From contig NZ_JACHCN010000006.1 of assembly GCF_014205795.1 (NCBI RefSeq), forward strand, positions 62,001 through 126,000: 64,000 bases of DNA, read 5' to 3'. This document shows positions 37,796-47,669 of this stretch, one piece after another. Every line of letters begins with the position of its first letter. Position 1 is the first letter of the stretch. A program made the position numbers and the translations under genes. The notes beneath the pieces are model-generated. The model searched no databases. It was not told the origin of the DNA and worked only from the letters and a program-made list of their open reading frames with translations. The DNA is from Rhodanobacter sp. MP7CTX1. GTDB lineage: Bacteria; Pseudomonadota; Gammaproteobacteria; Xanthomonadales; Rhodanobacteraceae.

Positions 37796-38737
37796 ATGAT
37801 CTACGACAGCATCCTCGACACCATCGGCAATACACCGATCGTCAAACTCCATCGGCTCGCGCCGAAACACGTGGAGATTTACGTGAAGGTGGAGGCGTTC
37901 AACCCCGCCGGCTCGGTGAAAGATCGTCTCGCCCTGGCGATCATCCTCGACGCGGAACAGAGCGGCACGCTCAAGCCCGGCCAGACCGTGGTGGAAGCAA
38001 CCTCCGGCAATACCGGCGTCGCCCTGGCAGCGGTTTGCGCGGCGCGCGGCTATCCGTTCGTGGCGGTGATGAGCGAAACCTTCTCGATCGAACGGCGCAA
38101 ACTGATTCGCGCCTACGGCGGCAAGGTGTTGCTGACGCCGGCGGCGGCACGTGGCAGCGGCATGGTGCAGAAAGCGGCGGAGCTGGCGGAAAAGCATGGC
38201 TGGTTCCTCGCGCGCCAGTTCGAGAATCCGGCCAATCCGGCCTATCACCGCAACACCACCGCACCGGAAATCCTGCGCGATTTTGCCGGTCGCCGGCTGG
38301 ATTACTTCGTTACCGGCTGGGGCACTGGCGGCACGCTTACCGGCGTTGGCGAAGTGCTGAAGGTGGCGCGGCCAGAGGTGAAGATCATTGCCACCGAACC
38401 GGCTGGCGCAGCACTGCTGTCCGGGAAGGAGTGGCAGCCGCACAAGATCCAGGGCTGGACCCCGGATTTCGTGCCCGCCGTGCTCAACCGCAAGGTCGCC
38501 GATGAGATCATCCTGATCGACGACGTGCTCGCCCGCGACACCTCGCGCGAACTGGCGCAGAAGGAAGGCATCTTCGTGGGCATCTCCTCCGGCGCCACGT
38601 TGGCGGCCGCACTGAAGGTGGCCGCGGATGCACCGAAGGGCTCGGTCCTGCTGGCGATGCTGCCGGACACCGGTGAGCGGTATCTGTCGACATTCCTGTT
38701 CGAGGGTGTCAACGAGGGTTCCGACGAAGTCGAGTAG
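37796..38737 (+). CDS. cysK: Cysteine synthase A (O-acetylserine sulfhydrylase)
   Basis: A PLP enzyme combining sulfide with O-acetylserine to make cysteine, the last step of the pathway encoded here. 313 residues. The PLP lysine is K42 in NPAGSVKDR. The substrate loop is TSGNTG (69-74), and the phosphate-binding glycine stretch is GTGGT. The C-terminus resembles the CysE-interacting tail only loosely. It starts 70 bases after cysG. Confidence 0.94.
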   Translation: MIYDSILDTIGNTPIVKLHRLAPKHVEIYVKVEAFNPAGSVKDRLALAIILDAEQSGTLKPGQTVVEATSGNTGVALAAVCAARGYPFVAVMSETFSIERRKLIRAYGGKVLLTPAAARGSGMVQKAAELAEKHGWFLARQFENPANPAYHRNTTAPEILRDFAGRRLDYFVTGWGTGGTLTGVGEVLKVARPEVKIIATEPAGAALLSGKEWQPHKIQGWTPDFVPAVLNRKVADEIILIDDVLARDTSRELAQKEGIFVGISSGATLAAALKVAADAPKGSVLLAMLPDTGERYLSTFLFEGVNEGSDEVE

Positions 38738-38767
38738 CGTCGCGGGTCAGGCTAATTGCGCCCTTTG

Positions 38768-38799
38768 CTCGTCATTCCTGCGAAGGCAGGGACGACGAG
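38768..38799 (+). terminator. Repeat-derived hairpin after cysK
   Basis: Nested stem CTCGTC / GACGAG enclosing CCTGC / GCAGG with a GAAG loop. The inner CATTCCTGCGAAGGCAGGGA is a dispersed intergenic repeat type in many proteobacteria. It probably acts as a transcription end for cysG-cysK. Confidence 0.55.
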
Positions 38800-38885
38800 G
38801 TGGGGTGAGGTGCCGGCGTGTTGTGGCTCTCTCAAATCACGGCTGCGTCAGTTGCGCACCAGAGCAGCCATCAATGTAAGTTGTC

Positions 38886-38964
38886 CAGAAGGTTTGCAGC
38901 CGGAGCCGTAGCACGGGGGCGTGCCCGCTCACCTGGCTTGCGGCCTCCGGCTGCAAGCCTTCTG
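38886..38964. repeat. Intergenic inverted repeat
   Basis: 20-base arms at 38886-38905 and 38945-38964, complementary at 19 of 20 positions (CAGAAGG, TTGCAGCCGGAG and partner), with a 39-base GC-rich loop. It can form a long hairpin. Dispersed repeat or terminator. Confidence 0.6.
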
Positions 38965-39059
38965 AACATCTCGGGTTTTGAGTTGAGTCACGCCATACGA
39001 TGCGGTGCATCGGCGAAGCGCATCAACCACCAGTCTCTAAAACTCAACGCACCACAATG

Positions 39060-39308
39060 TCAGTCGATAAGTTGGCTATAGCGTCTTGGCCTGATGGCCC
39101 ATCTCGACGACGGCACATACTGCCGCCTCTGCATCAGGCAGATGCTCAGATACAACGAGCTCAACGCCAGACCGGGCCAGATGCCGACCTTGCCGCCGGC
39201 GCCAAGAACAAGCTCGGTCACTGAGAACAGGAAGAGCAATCCTGTTGCAATCAGACAGAGCCTCCGTACGAGGCGTTCGCGAGCCAGGTGTTTGGAAGAA
39301 GTCTTCAT
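39060..39308 (-). CDS. Small membrane protein, unrecognised (weak)
   Basis: An 82-codon frame with a basic N-terminus and two hydrophobic segments (LCLIATGLLFLFSVTELVL and WPGLALSSLYLSICLM), a plausible two-span membrane protein. No clear ribosome binding site and no recognisable family. It lies alone between cysK and the MFS exporter. Confidence 0.35.
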   Translation of the reverse strand: MKTSSKHLARERLVRRLCLIATGLLFLFSVTELVLGAGGKVGIWPGLALSSLYLSICLMQRRQYVPSSRWAIRPRRYSQLID

Positions 39309-39760
39309 GCAACCATTGTGCGGCGGCGTTCCATAAAGTTGCGATATGGCAAAATCTGTTCGCCATATAGATAACGTAAAGACTTTCCGTTGCTGTCCAT
39401 TGGCATCTGCTTACCGCTGGGTTCGCTGCCAACGGGCTCGCTCGGAATGGTTGAATCCACGGCCAGAGCGGACGTTTCGACTGCGCCGCACCAGCCTCCC
39501 GCCTTGAACTCCGCTTTAGAAGCGCAGGATGCTGGCGAACTGGCGAGACCCTTGAGAAAGCGTTCAGCTGTCACCAAGCGCGGAGGCTCCCATCAGCTGG
39601 CCCGGCGCCCATTCAACCATTTCCATTCCATATCTCTAAAATATCCATACATATCTGTACGAAATGATAGGCCGCTCCTAAACTGCGCCCCACTACCGCA
39701 GCCCCGGGCATCGGGCTGGTAGAGCTCAAGCCGCTCAATCCCCCGTTCAGGAGCAGCCAC
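39309..39760. other. Intergenic region before the MFS exporter
   Basis: About 450 bases. Short open frames on both strands have poor start sites and no protein-like pattern. It likely contains the exporter promoter. I see no operator or repeat. Confidence 0.35.
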
Positions 39761-41251
39761 ATGGGCGCGCAGCCCACAGAGATGAACGTTCGTGTGCCTG
39801 ATGGGCGCACCGACGTTCAATACACCCGAGAGCACTCGCAGCGCTGGTTAGCGCTCGCTGTGCTGCTCACGGGTGCGTTTCTGCCGCCCCTCGATTTCAA
39901 TGTGGTCAACCTGGCGCTGCCGGTGATCCGGCTGAATCTCCACGCCACGTCCAGCGCGGTGCAGTTCACCATGTCGGCCTACGCCGCCACATACGCGGTG
40001 TTTCTGATCACGGGCGGGCGGCTCGGCGATCTGTTCGGCCGCAAGCGGATGTTCATGCTTGGCGTGGCGGGTTTCACCATCGCGTCCGTATTGTGTGGAA
40101 CGGCGTGGTCGCCGAACGTGCTGATTGCCGGCCGCATCCTGCAAGGGTTGATGGCGACTGCCATGGCGCCGCAGGTTCTGGCCTCGATCCGGGTGTTGTT
40201 TCCGCCGGCTGAGCAGGGCCGCGCGCTTGCGCTGTATGGGGCGACCTTTGGCCTCGCCAATATCTGCGGTCAGTTGCTTGGCGGCGTGCTGGTTTCAGCG
40301 CATCCGTTCGGGCTCCCCTGGCAGGCGATCTTCCTGATCAATGTACCGATCGGCATTGCCGCCCTCATCGGCAGTGTGTTTTTCCTGAGCGACTCGCGGG
40401 AGGAACATGCGCCGGGACTCGACCTTGGTGGCGTCGTGCTGCTTTCGGCAACGCTGGGCTTGCTGGTCTACCCGCTGGTCGAAGGTCGCGAGAACGGATG
40501 GCCGCTGTGGATCATCGCGATGCTCGCGGCGTCGCCAGTCGCACTGCTCGCTTTCATCGGGTTCGAGAAGCGGCTTGCGGATCGTGGCGGCTCTGCACTC
40601 GTGGATCTCTCGCTATTCCGCAACCACAGTTTCGTCGTGGGCATCGCGATGGCCGTGGCGTTCTATATGCAGTCTTCGTTTTTCCTGACCCTTTCCGTGT
40701 ACCTGCAGAACGGACTCCACATGACGCCGCTCGACGCCGGTGTCGCGACGCTGCCCTACGTCGGTGGCGGCTTCTTCGCGTCGCTGGCCTCGTCGCACCT
40801 CATGCATCGTCTTGGCGTGCGCGCTCTGACACTGGGTTTTGCGCTTCAGGTGCTCGGCTTCGCGATCGTCATGCTGGCGGTCAGCCATATGCTTCCCGGA
40901 AGCCTGAAGATCGGCCTGGCCTGCGCAGGGCTGGGCTTCGGCACGGTGATGCCTTCGGTCATCAAGGCCGTCATCGGCGGTATTGATTCACGCCATGCCG
41001 GATTGGCTTCGGGAGTTGCGATCTCTGCCTTGCAGATTGGTGCTTCGCTGGGCGTTGCGATTGTCGGCGGCGTTTTCTACAGCGCGCTCGGCACCGGACA
41101 GGATCTCAACGCCTACGCCCACGCCTTTACGTTGGCCTTGGGGTGCAACGTTGCGCTGCTCGCGCTCGGTGGCCTGTTGTCGCTGTGGCTGCCCAGCGAA
41201 AAGCGCACCACCGAAAAACTTTTATTGCTTGCCAGTAGTCCTGAAACATGA
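39761..41251 (+). CDS. DHA2-family MFS drug exporter
   Basis: A 496-residue inner-membrane proton antiporter of the EmrB/QacA (DHA2, 14-span) group. Typical motifs are LDFNVVNLALPVI in span 1, GGRLGDLFGRKR (motif A) in the loop after span 2, and GRILQGLMATAMAPQVLASI in span 4. It likely exports toxic organic compounds. The precise start is uncertain: ATG 39761 gives a hydrophilic leader, ATG 39782 is possible. It precedes an RND system on the same strand but is separated by 374 bases. Confidence 0.85.
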   Translation: MGAQPTEMNVRVPDGRTDVQYTREHSQRWLALAVLLTGAFLPPLDFNVVNLALPVIRLNLHATSSAVQFTMSAYAATYAVFLITGGRLGDLFGRKRMFMLGVAGFTIASVLCGTAWSPNVLIAGRILQGLMATAMAPQVLASIRVLFPPAEQGRALALYGATFGLANICGQLLGGVLVSAHPFGLPWQAIFLINVPIGIAALIGSVFFLSDSREEHAPGLDLGGVVLLSATLGLLVYPLVEGRENGWPLWIIAMLAASPVALLAFIGFEKRLADRGGSALVDLSLFRNHSFVVGIAMAVAFYMQSSFFLTLSVYLQNGLHMTPLDAGVATLPYVGGGFFASLASSHLMHRLGVRALTLGFALQVLGFAIVMLAVSHMLPGSLKIGLACAGLGFGTVMPSVIKAVIGGIDSRHAGLASGVAISALQIGASLGVAIVGGVFYSALGTGQDLNAYAHAFTLALGCNVALLALGGLLSLWLPSEKRTTEKLLLLASSPET

Positions 41252-41625
41252 GCCAAAGAAATGCTTCGTCCTGCAACAAAACTTCGAGCAAAGGAACATG
41301 TCATCGTTTCGCGAACGGGTGTAGTGGGCGCGGGATTGATTCAAGCCTGCCTCGCGTATGCATCCGATCATCAGATTCGTCGCACTGTTTCGATCCTGAC
41401 GAACTCAACGGTCAACTTGCATAGGTTATTTGCGTTGCCTGTGCGAGTCAGCCGATCCATCTGCCATCCCCAGCAAGTTCGCATGCGTATGCGTCCCGAG
41501 CAGGCAGATATAAACACCGGCCATGGCGGTGACCACGGCGAGACATCGTGGATGTCATCGACACCACGCACAGTCTGCAATGCCGTTTCACCCCCACGCC
41601 GTTTTACCCCCTGGAGTACGTTTAA
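41252..41625. other. Intergenic region before the RND operon
   Basis: About 370 bases that must contain the promoter of the RND efflux operon. No gene, strong palindrome or terminator could be supported. Confidence 0.35.
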
Positions 41626-44600
41626 ATGTTGAGGATCGTGCGGCTGGCGCTAGACCGGCCCTATACCTTCGTCGTCCTCGCGATGTTGATCATGATCATC
41701 GGCCCGCTCGCGGCGCTGCGTACACCGACCGACATCTTCCCGGACATCCGCATCCCGGTGATCGCCGTGGTGTGGCAGTACACGGGCTTGCCGCCCGATC
41801 AGATGGCGGGACGCATTGCCTCTCCGTTCGAGCGCGTGCTGACCACCACCGTCAATGACGTCGAGCACATCGAGGCCAAGTCGATCGGTGGCTTCGGCAT
41901 CATCAAGATCTTCTTCCAGCCGACGGTCAACATCGCCACCGCCAATGCGCAGGTCACCGCGGTATCGCAGACCCTGCTCAAGCAACTGCCGCCGGGTATC
42001 ACGCCGCCGCTGATCCTCAACTACAACGCCTCGACCGTGCCGATCCTGCAGTTGGCACTTTCGGGCAAGGGTTTGAGCGAACAGAACCTGGGCGATCTTG
42101 GCCTGAACATCCTGCGCCCGCAGCTGGTGTCGGTGGCGGGCGCCGCGATTCCCTACCCGTATGGCGGCAAGAGCCGCCAGGTGCAGATCGATGTCGATCC
42201 GGCGGCGCTGCAGGCGCGCGGCTTGTCCGCGCAGGACGTCGCCAACGCACTGGCCGCCCAGAACCTGATCGTGCCGATCGGTACGCAGAAGGTCGGCACG
42301 TTCGAATACACGCTGCAACTCAACAATGCGCCGTCGGACATCAATGCGCTGGGCGATTTGCCGGTCAAGACGGTCAACGGCACCACGGTGTATATCCGCG
42401 ACGTGGCTCATGTGCTGGATGGCAGTCCGCCGCAAACCAACATCGTTCACGTCGACGGACATCGCTCGGTGCTGCTCAGCGTTTTGAAGAACGGCTCGGC
42501 CTCGACGCTGGCCATCGTGAGCGGAGTGAAGCAACGCCTCGCCGACAGCAAGGGCATCCTGCCGGACAATCTGAAGGTGGCGCCGATCGGCGACCAGTCG
42601 TTGTTCGTACGTGCGGCGATCAGTGGCGTGGCGCGCGAAGGTGTGATCGCCGCGGCGCTGACGAGCCTGATGATCCTGTTGTTCCTGGGTAGCTGGCGCT
42701 CGACGGTGATCATCGCGATCTCGATCCCGCTGGCCATTCTTGGCGCCATCATCCTGCTGTCGGTGTTCGGCGAAACGCTCAACATCATGACGCTGGGCGG
42801 TCTGGCGCTGGCGGTCGGCATCCTGGTCGACGATGCCACGGTGACCATCGAAAACATCAACTGGCATCTGGAGCACGGCAAGGATACGGAGACGGCGATC
42901 ATGGACGGCGCGCGGCAGATCGTGACTCCGGCGTTCGTGTCGTTGCTGTGCATCTGCATCGTGTTCGTGCCGATGTTCTTCCTGGACGGCGTGGCGCGCT
43001 TCCTGTTCGTGCCGATGGCCGAAGCGGTGATGTTCGCGATGATCTGCTCGTTCATCCTGTCGCGCACCCTGGTGCCGACGATGGCGAAGTACTTGCTGAA
43101 GCCGCATGTGGCGCATACCGACGAACATGGCATGAGCGCCACGTTGCCGCCGTCGCGTAATCCGCTGGTGCGCTTCCAGCGTGCGTTCGAGGCGCGCTTC
43201 GAGAAGATTCGCGGTGCCTATCACGCACTGCTCGAGCTGGCGCTGGGCCACCGCAAGCCCTTCGTCATTGGCTTTCTCGCCTTCGTCGGCGTCTCGTTGC
43301 TGCTGGTGCCATTTCTGGGGCGCAACTTCTTCCCTGATGTGGATGGTGGCCAGATTCTGATGCACGTGCGTGCCCAGATCGGCACCCGCATGGAAGACAC
43401 TTCCACGTTGTTCGCGAGCATCGAGCAAAGCGTCAAACAGGTGGTTCCTGCCGACGAGTTGGGCACGGTGGTCGACAACATCGGCCTGTCGAACAGCGGC
43501 ATCAACACCACCTACAACAACACCGGCTTGATCGGTGAACAGGATGGCGATATCCAGATCGCACTCAACGAAGGCCATCGCCCCACGGCCGAATACGTGC
43601 GCACGTTGCGCGAGCGGTTGCCGCGCGAATTCCCCGGTGTCACGTTCTCCTTCCCGCCGGCGGACATCGTGAGCCAGATCCTCAATTTCGGCGCACCGGC
43701 ACCGATCGATCTTCAGGTGCGCGGCCCAAACCTTGCCGCCAACTTCGCCTATGCCAACAAGCTGCTCGCTCAGATCAGGCACGTTTCCGGTGTGGTCGAT
43801 GCACGCATCCAGGAATCGCAAGCCAATCCGGGCTTCGACATCAACGTGGATCGCACCCAGGCGCAGCTGCTGGGGATTACCGAACGCGACGTCACCAACA
43901 GCCTGGTGGTGAATCTGGCCGGCTCCAGTCAGGTGGCGCCGACGTTCTGGCTGAATCCGACCAACGGAGTGTCCTATCCGATCGTGATGCAGACGCCGCA
44001 GTACAACCTCGATACGTTGGCCGCCTTGCGCAACCTGCCGATCAATGGTGCCGGCGGCCAGGCGCAGGTCCTGGGTGGACTGGTCACACTGAAGCGGCAG
44101 GCCAGCAACGCGGTGGCCGATCAGTACGACATTCAGTCGGTAGTGCAGATCTACGCCGCCACCCAGGATCGCGATCTCGGTGCGGTGGCCGGTGACGTGC
44201 AGAGGATCATCGACAGTAATGCCAGCAGCGTACCCAAGGGCTCGCACGTGGTGCTGCTGGGTCAGGTGCAGACGATGAACAGTGCGTTTTCCGGCTTGTT
44301 GTTTGGTCTGCTCGGCGCGGTCGTGCTGATCTATCTGCTGATCGTGGTGAACTTCCAGTCGTGGAGTGATCCGTTCGTGATCATCACCGCGCTGCCTGCT
44401 GCGCTTGCCGGCATCGTGTGGATGCTGTTCGCCACCCATACGCCGCTGTCGGTACCCGCATTGACCGGCGCGATCATGTGCATGGGCGTGGCGACGGCGA
44501 ACTCGATTCTGGTGGTGAGCTTCTGCCGCGAGCGACTGGCCGAGCACGGCGACGCCGCGATGGCCGCGCTGGAAGCCGGCTTTACCCGTTTCCGCCCGGT

Positions 44601-44829
44601 CTGCATGACGGCACTGGCGATGATCATCGGTATGGCCCCGATGGCGCTCGGTCTTGGCGAGGGCGGCGAACAGAACGCCCCGCTGGGCCGCGCCGTGATC
44701 GGCGGTCTGCTGTTCGCCACCGGCGCCACCCTACTTTTCGTGCCCGTGGTGTTCAGCATGATTCATGCACGTCACAGCCATGCCCCCAGCCCGGCCGATG
44801 CTTCTGGAGAACCCGCTTATGTCGTCTGA
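41626..44829 (+). CDS. RND efflux pump inner-membrane transporter
   Basis: A 1067-residue proton-driven pump with the RND layout of two six-span halves and two large periplasmic loops. The proton-relay Asp pair lies in AVGILVDDATVTIENI (fourth span). Loop motifs include YTGLPPDQMAGRIASPFERVLTT, and ALPAALAGIVWMLF lies in the second half. It belongs to the AcrB/CusA superfamily, nearer to hydrophobe/amphiphile than to metal pumps since the Met clusters of CusA are absent. The RBS GGAG is nine bases before the ATG. It overlaps the adaptor gene by 11 bases. Confidence 0.92.
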   Translation: MLRIVRLALDRPYTFVVLAMLIMIIGPLAALRTPTDIFPDIRIPVIAVVWQYTGLPPDQMAGRIASPFERVLTTTVNDVEHIEAKSIGGFGIIKIFFQPTVNIATANAQVTAVSQTLLKQLPPGITPPLILNYNASTVPILQLALSGKGLSEQNLGDLGLNILRPQLVSVAGAAIPYPYGGKSRQVQIDVDPAALQARGLSAQDVANALAAQNLIVPIGTQKVGTFEYTLQLNNAPSDINALGDLPVKTVNGTTVYIRDVAHVLDGSPPQTNIVHVDGHRSVLLSVLKNGSASTLAIVSGVKQRLADSKGILPDNLKVAPIGDQSLFVRAAISGVAREGVIAAALTSLMILLFLGSWRSTVIIAISIPLAILGAIILLSVFGETLNIMTLGGLALAVGILVDDATVTIENINWHLEHGKDTETAIMDGARQIVTPAFVSLLCICIVFVPMFFLDGVARFLFVPMAEAVMFAMICSFILSRTLVPTMAKYLLKPHVAHTDEHGMSATLPPSRNPLVRFQRAFEARFEKIRGAYHALLELALGHRKPFVIGFLAFVGVSLLLVPFLGRNFFPDVDGGQILMHVRAQIGTRMEDTSTLFASIEQSVKQVVPADELGTVVDNIGLSNSGINTTYNNTGLIGEQDGDIQIALNEGHRPTAEYVRTLRERLPREFPGVTFSFPPADIVSQILNFGAPAPIDLQVRGPNLAANFAYANKLLAQIRHVSGVVDARIQESQANPGFDINVDRTQAQLLGITERDVTNSLVVNLAGSSQVAPTFWLNPTNGVSYPIVMQTPQYNLDTLAALRNLPINGAGGQAQVLGGLVTLKRQASNAVADQYDIQSVVQIYAATQDRDLGAVAGDVQRIIDSNASSVPKGSHVVLLGQVQTMNSAFSGLLFGLLGAVVLIYLLIVVNFQSWSDPFVIITALPAALAGIVWMLFATHTPLSVPALTGAIMCMGVATANSILVVSFCRERLAEHGDAAMAALEAGFTRFRPVCMTALAMIIGMAPMALGLGEGGEQNAPLGRAVIGGLLFATGATLLFVPVVFSMIHARHSHAPSPADASGEPAYVV

Positions 44830-46039
44830 AATCCCAACCACTGCTGCTTCCTCTGCACCACTATCCCGGCGCGGCCTGCGCCTGGCGGGACTCGTCACGG
44901 TCATTGTTTTGCTCGCCATCGTGGCGATCGGCTTGATCACCCGCGTAACACAGGCGCGCAGTCTGAAGACATGGACCGAAACCCAGGCGGTTCCCACCGT
45001 CAGCGTCGTGTCGCCCGAGCGCAGTGCAGCCGATGCCGTGCTGGATCTGCCCGGACGTATGGAAGCCTATACGCGAGCACCGATCTACGCGCAGGTCAGC
45101 GGCTATCTCAAGAACTGGAACGTCGATATCGGCGCACCGGTGAAGGCCGGCCAGTTGCTCGCCGAAATCCAGACCCCGGAAATCGATCAGCAACTGCTGC
45201 AAGCCCGTGCCGATCTGGCCAGCAGCAAGGCCAACGCGGAACTCGCCGGCATCACTGCAAAGCGCTGGCAGGCGATGCTCGGCAGTGACTCGGTGGCACA
45301 GCAGGACGTTGACGTGAAGACCGGTGACTACGCCGCGAAGGCTGCGCTGATGAATGCCGCGCAAGCCAATGTCGATCGCCTGCTGGCCACCAAGGCTTTC
45401 GCCCGCATCGTGTCGCCGTTCGATGGTGTGGTGACGGCGCGCGATACCGACGTCGGTGCGTTGATCAACGCCGGTGCCGGTAGCGCATCGGAGCTGTTCG
45501 TGGTCTCCGATATCCGCAAGCTGCGCGTCTACGTACAAGTGCCGCAGAGCTACGGCCCGGCGATTCGCCCGGGTAGCCGTGCGGCGCTGGAAGTGCCGGA
45601 GTACCCCGGTCACGATTTCAACGCGCAGGTCGTCGCGTTGGCCAATGCGGTCAATGCCAGCTCCGGCACGACCCTGGTGCAGTTGATGGTGGACAACACC
45701 GACGGCAAGCTGATGCCGGGCAGCTTTGCGCACGTGCGTTTCCCCTTGCCCTCCGACACCGCAGCGCTGCGCATACCTGCCAATACGCTGATCTTCGACA
45801 ACAACGGATTGCGCGTGGCGACGGTCGGCAGCGACGACAAGATCACCTTCAAGACGATCAGCATCCAGCACGACTATGGCAAGACGGTGGAAATCGGTTC
45901 CGGCCTGTCGGCGAATGATCGCGTCGTCGCCAGTCCGCCCGATGGCATCAACAATGGCGATACCGTGAAGATCGCCAGCAGCGAGACGACGACCAAGCCC
46001 AGCGAGGGTAGTGTCGTGAAGGTCGCAAAAGCCTCATGA
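44819..46039 (+). CDS. RND efflux periplasmic adaptor (membrane fusion protein)
   Basis: A 406-residue HlyD/AcrA-type adaptor joining the pump to the outer-membrane channel. An N-terminal span (about 17-40) anchors it in the inner membrane. The lipoyl halves (APIYAQVSGYLKNWNVDIGAPVKAGQLLAEIQTPEI and VSPFDGVVTARDTDVGALI) flank a helical hairpin, followed by beta-barrel and proximal domains. The start ATG 44819 has GGAGA nine bases upstream; the longer frame from 44765 lies inside the pump gene. It overlaps the next gene by four bases. Confidence 0.92.
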   Translation: MSSEIPTTAASSAPLSRRGLRLAGLVTVIVLLAIVAIGLITRVTQARSLKTWTETQAVPTVSVVSPERSAADAVLDLPGRMEAYTRAPIYAQVSGYLKNWNVDIGAPVKAGQLLAEIQTPEIDQQLLQARADLASSKANAELAGITAKRWQAMLGSDSVAQQDVDVKTGDYAAKAALMNAAQANVDRLLATKAFARIVSPFDGVVTARDTDVGALINAGAGSASELFVVSDIRKLRVYVQVPQSYGPAIRPGSRAALEVPEYPGHDFNAQVVALANAVNASSGTTLVQLMVDNTDGKLMPGSFAHVRFPLPSDTAALRIPANTLIFDNNGLRVATVGSDDKITFKTISIQHDYGKTVEIGSGLSANDRVVASPPDGINNGDTVKIASSETTTKPSEGSVVKVAKAS

Positions 46040-47460
46040 AAACGCGTGAATTCCTGCTCTCCCTCAGCATCGCCCTGGCGCTTGGCGGCTGCTCGCTGGC
46101 CCCGGTCTACAAACCGCCGGTGACGCCGCCGGCAGCGCCATACCAGGATGTGGGTCCGTGGATTGCCGCGCAGCCGTCCGATCAACTGCCGCGAGATCAA
46201 TGGTGGCAGCTCTATGGCGACGCGCAGCTGGATCAGTTGCAAACGCGCCTGCTGGCCAACAACACCGACCTGGCGGTCGCACTGGCGCACTACACCCAGG
46301 CGCAGGCCTTCAGTGCCGAAGCGCGCTCGGGACTGTTTCCGTCTGTCGGTCTCGGCGCCAATGCGCAGCGCGATCGACAGTCGGCTACCGCACCATTGCG
46401 TAGCCCGACTGCACCGGCCGATTACCACTCGTATACCGTGGGCGTCGAAGCCAGCTACGAAGTTGACCTGTGGGGTCGTGTACGCAACACGGTCGAAGCG
46501 GGACGTGACGACGCGCTGGCAGCGGCAGCCGACCTCGCTTCGGCCCAGCTCAGCCTGCAAGCGCAGCTCGCGGATGACTACGTCCAGTTGCGCGGCCTCG
46601 ATCAACAGATCGCCTTGCTGCAACAGACCATCGAGGCGTATCAGAAGGCGCTACAGCTGACCCACAACCTGCATGCCGGTGGCATCGTTTCCGGCCTGGA
46701 CGTGTCGCGTGCGCAGACGCAGCTTTCGGATGCACGCTCGCAATGGTCGCAAACCATCGCACAGCGTACGTTGATGCAGGACGCCATCGCTGTCCTGGTC
46801 GGCGAGAACGCCTCGAGCTTCAGCTTGCCAGCGCAGACAGCATCGATCCCGGTACCGGTCGTGCCGACCGGCGTGCAGTCCACCTTGTTGCAGCGTCGTC
46901 CGGATATCGCTGCCGCCGAACGCCGAGTGGCCGCAGCCAACGCACGCATCGGTGTGGCACGCGCGGCATGGTTTCCTTCGCTCACGCTGAATGCCCAGGG
47001 TGGCTATCAAAGTACCGGCTGGGCCAACCTGCTTACCGCGCCCAATCGTATCTGGGCGATCGGTCCATCACTGTTGCTCGACGTGTTCGACGGCGGCTAT
47101 CGAAAGGCCACCATCGCCGCCGCCAGAGCACAGACCGATGCAGCGGGTGCGACGTATCGTGGCGTCGTGCTGGGCGCATTCCAGCAGGTGCAGGACAACC
47201 TCAACCTGCTCGATCATCTGGGTACCGCAGGCAACGACCAGAAGGAAGCTTCCGATGCCGCCCAACACGCGCTGGATCTGGCGATGGACCAGTACAAGCA
47301 TGGCGCCGTGAGCTATCTCGACGTAGTGCAGGCGCAGACCGTCGCCTTGCAGGAGCAGCGTGGCCTGCTCAGCCTTGACACGCAGCGTCTGCGCGCCAGC
47401 GTGCAACTGATCCGCGCACTCGGCGGCGGCTGGACACCGCAGCAGCTGGCCCGTAATTAA
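46036..47460 (+). CDS. Outer-membrane efflux lipoprotein (NodT/OprM type)
   Basis: A 474-residue TolC-like channel lipoprotein. The signal peptide ends in LGGC with Cys19 lipidated. Duplicated outer-membrane efflux domains follow, with YEVDLWGRVRN and RRPDIAAAERRVAAANARIGVARAAWFPSL, both highly typical of this family. It completes the tripartite RND system. The ATG overlaps the adaptor stop. A hairpin straddles the stop codon. Confidence 0.93.
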   Translation: MKTREFLLSLSIALALGGCSLAPVYKPPVTPPAAPYQDVGPWIAAQPSDQLPRDQWWQLYGDAQLDQLQTRLLANNTDLAVALAHYTQAQAFSAEARSGLFPSVGLGANAQRDRQSATAPLRSPTAPADYHSYTVGVEASYEVDLWGRVRNTVEAGRDDALAAAADLASAQLSLQAQLADDYVQLRGLDQQIALLQQTIEAYQKALQLTHNLHAGGIVSGLDVSRAQTQLSDARSQWSQTIAQRTLMQDAIAVLVGENASSFSLPAQTASIPVPVVPTGVQSTLLQRRPDIAAAERRVAAANARIGVARAAWFPSLTLNAQGGYQSTGWANLLTAPNRIWAIGPSLLLDVFDGGYRKATIAAARAQTDAAGATYRGVVLGAFQQVQDNLNLLDHLGTAGNDQKEASDAAQHALDLAMDQYKHGAVSYLDVVQAQTVALQEQRGLLSLDTQRLRASVQLIRALGGGWTPQQLARN

Positions 47461-47468
47461 CGGGCCAG
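47446..47468 (+). terminator. Hairpin over the end of the efflux operon
   Basis: Perfect 9-bp stem CTGGCCCGT / ACGGGCCAG with a 5-base loop that includes part of the stop codon. No T-run follows, so termination strength is uncertain. Confidence 0.5.
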
Positions 47469-47585
47469 CAAGTAACAGACACTATTGATCCGGCCTGCTT
47501 ATAGCTTTCCGCAAAAAAGCCATTCGCTCCCGGATCGGGTCTGGGGCAGACTCCGAGCCTGGCGCACTAGATGGATATGTATGAA

Positions 47586-47632
47586 CCGTTCGCCCTGAGC
47601 GTGGCGCAGCGAAGTCGAAGGGTGTTCGGGAA
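47586..47632. repeat. Dispersed intergenic repeat
   Basis: The segment GTTCGCCCTGAGCG to CGAAGTCGAAGGGTG is of a repeat type seen between genes in many proteobacterial genomes, with partly self-complementary ends. It lies between the convergent efflux operon and LysR gene. Confidence 0.5.
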
Positions 47633-47669
47633 ACCATATGCAAACCGGATCAGTATTAAGGGGCAGCCA

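Noticed and set aside
39305-39722. Overlapping open frames of about 90-110 codons on both strands before the MFS exporter
   Set aside because: No ribosome binding sites and no protein-like hydrophobic or domain pattern, so not listed as genes.
41650-44547. 965-codon open frame on the minus strand opposite the RND pump gene
   Set aside because: It is a mirror of a GC-rich coding strand. Its translation is rich in Arg, His and Gln with no domain, while the plus-strand protein is an obvious RND pump.
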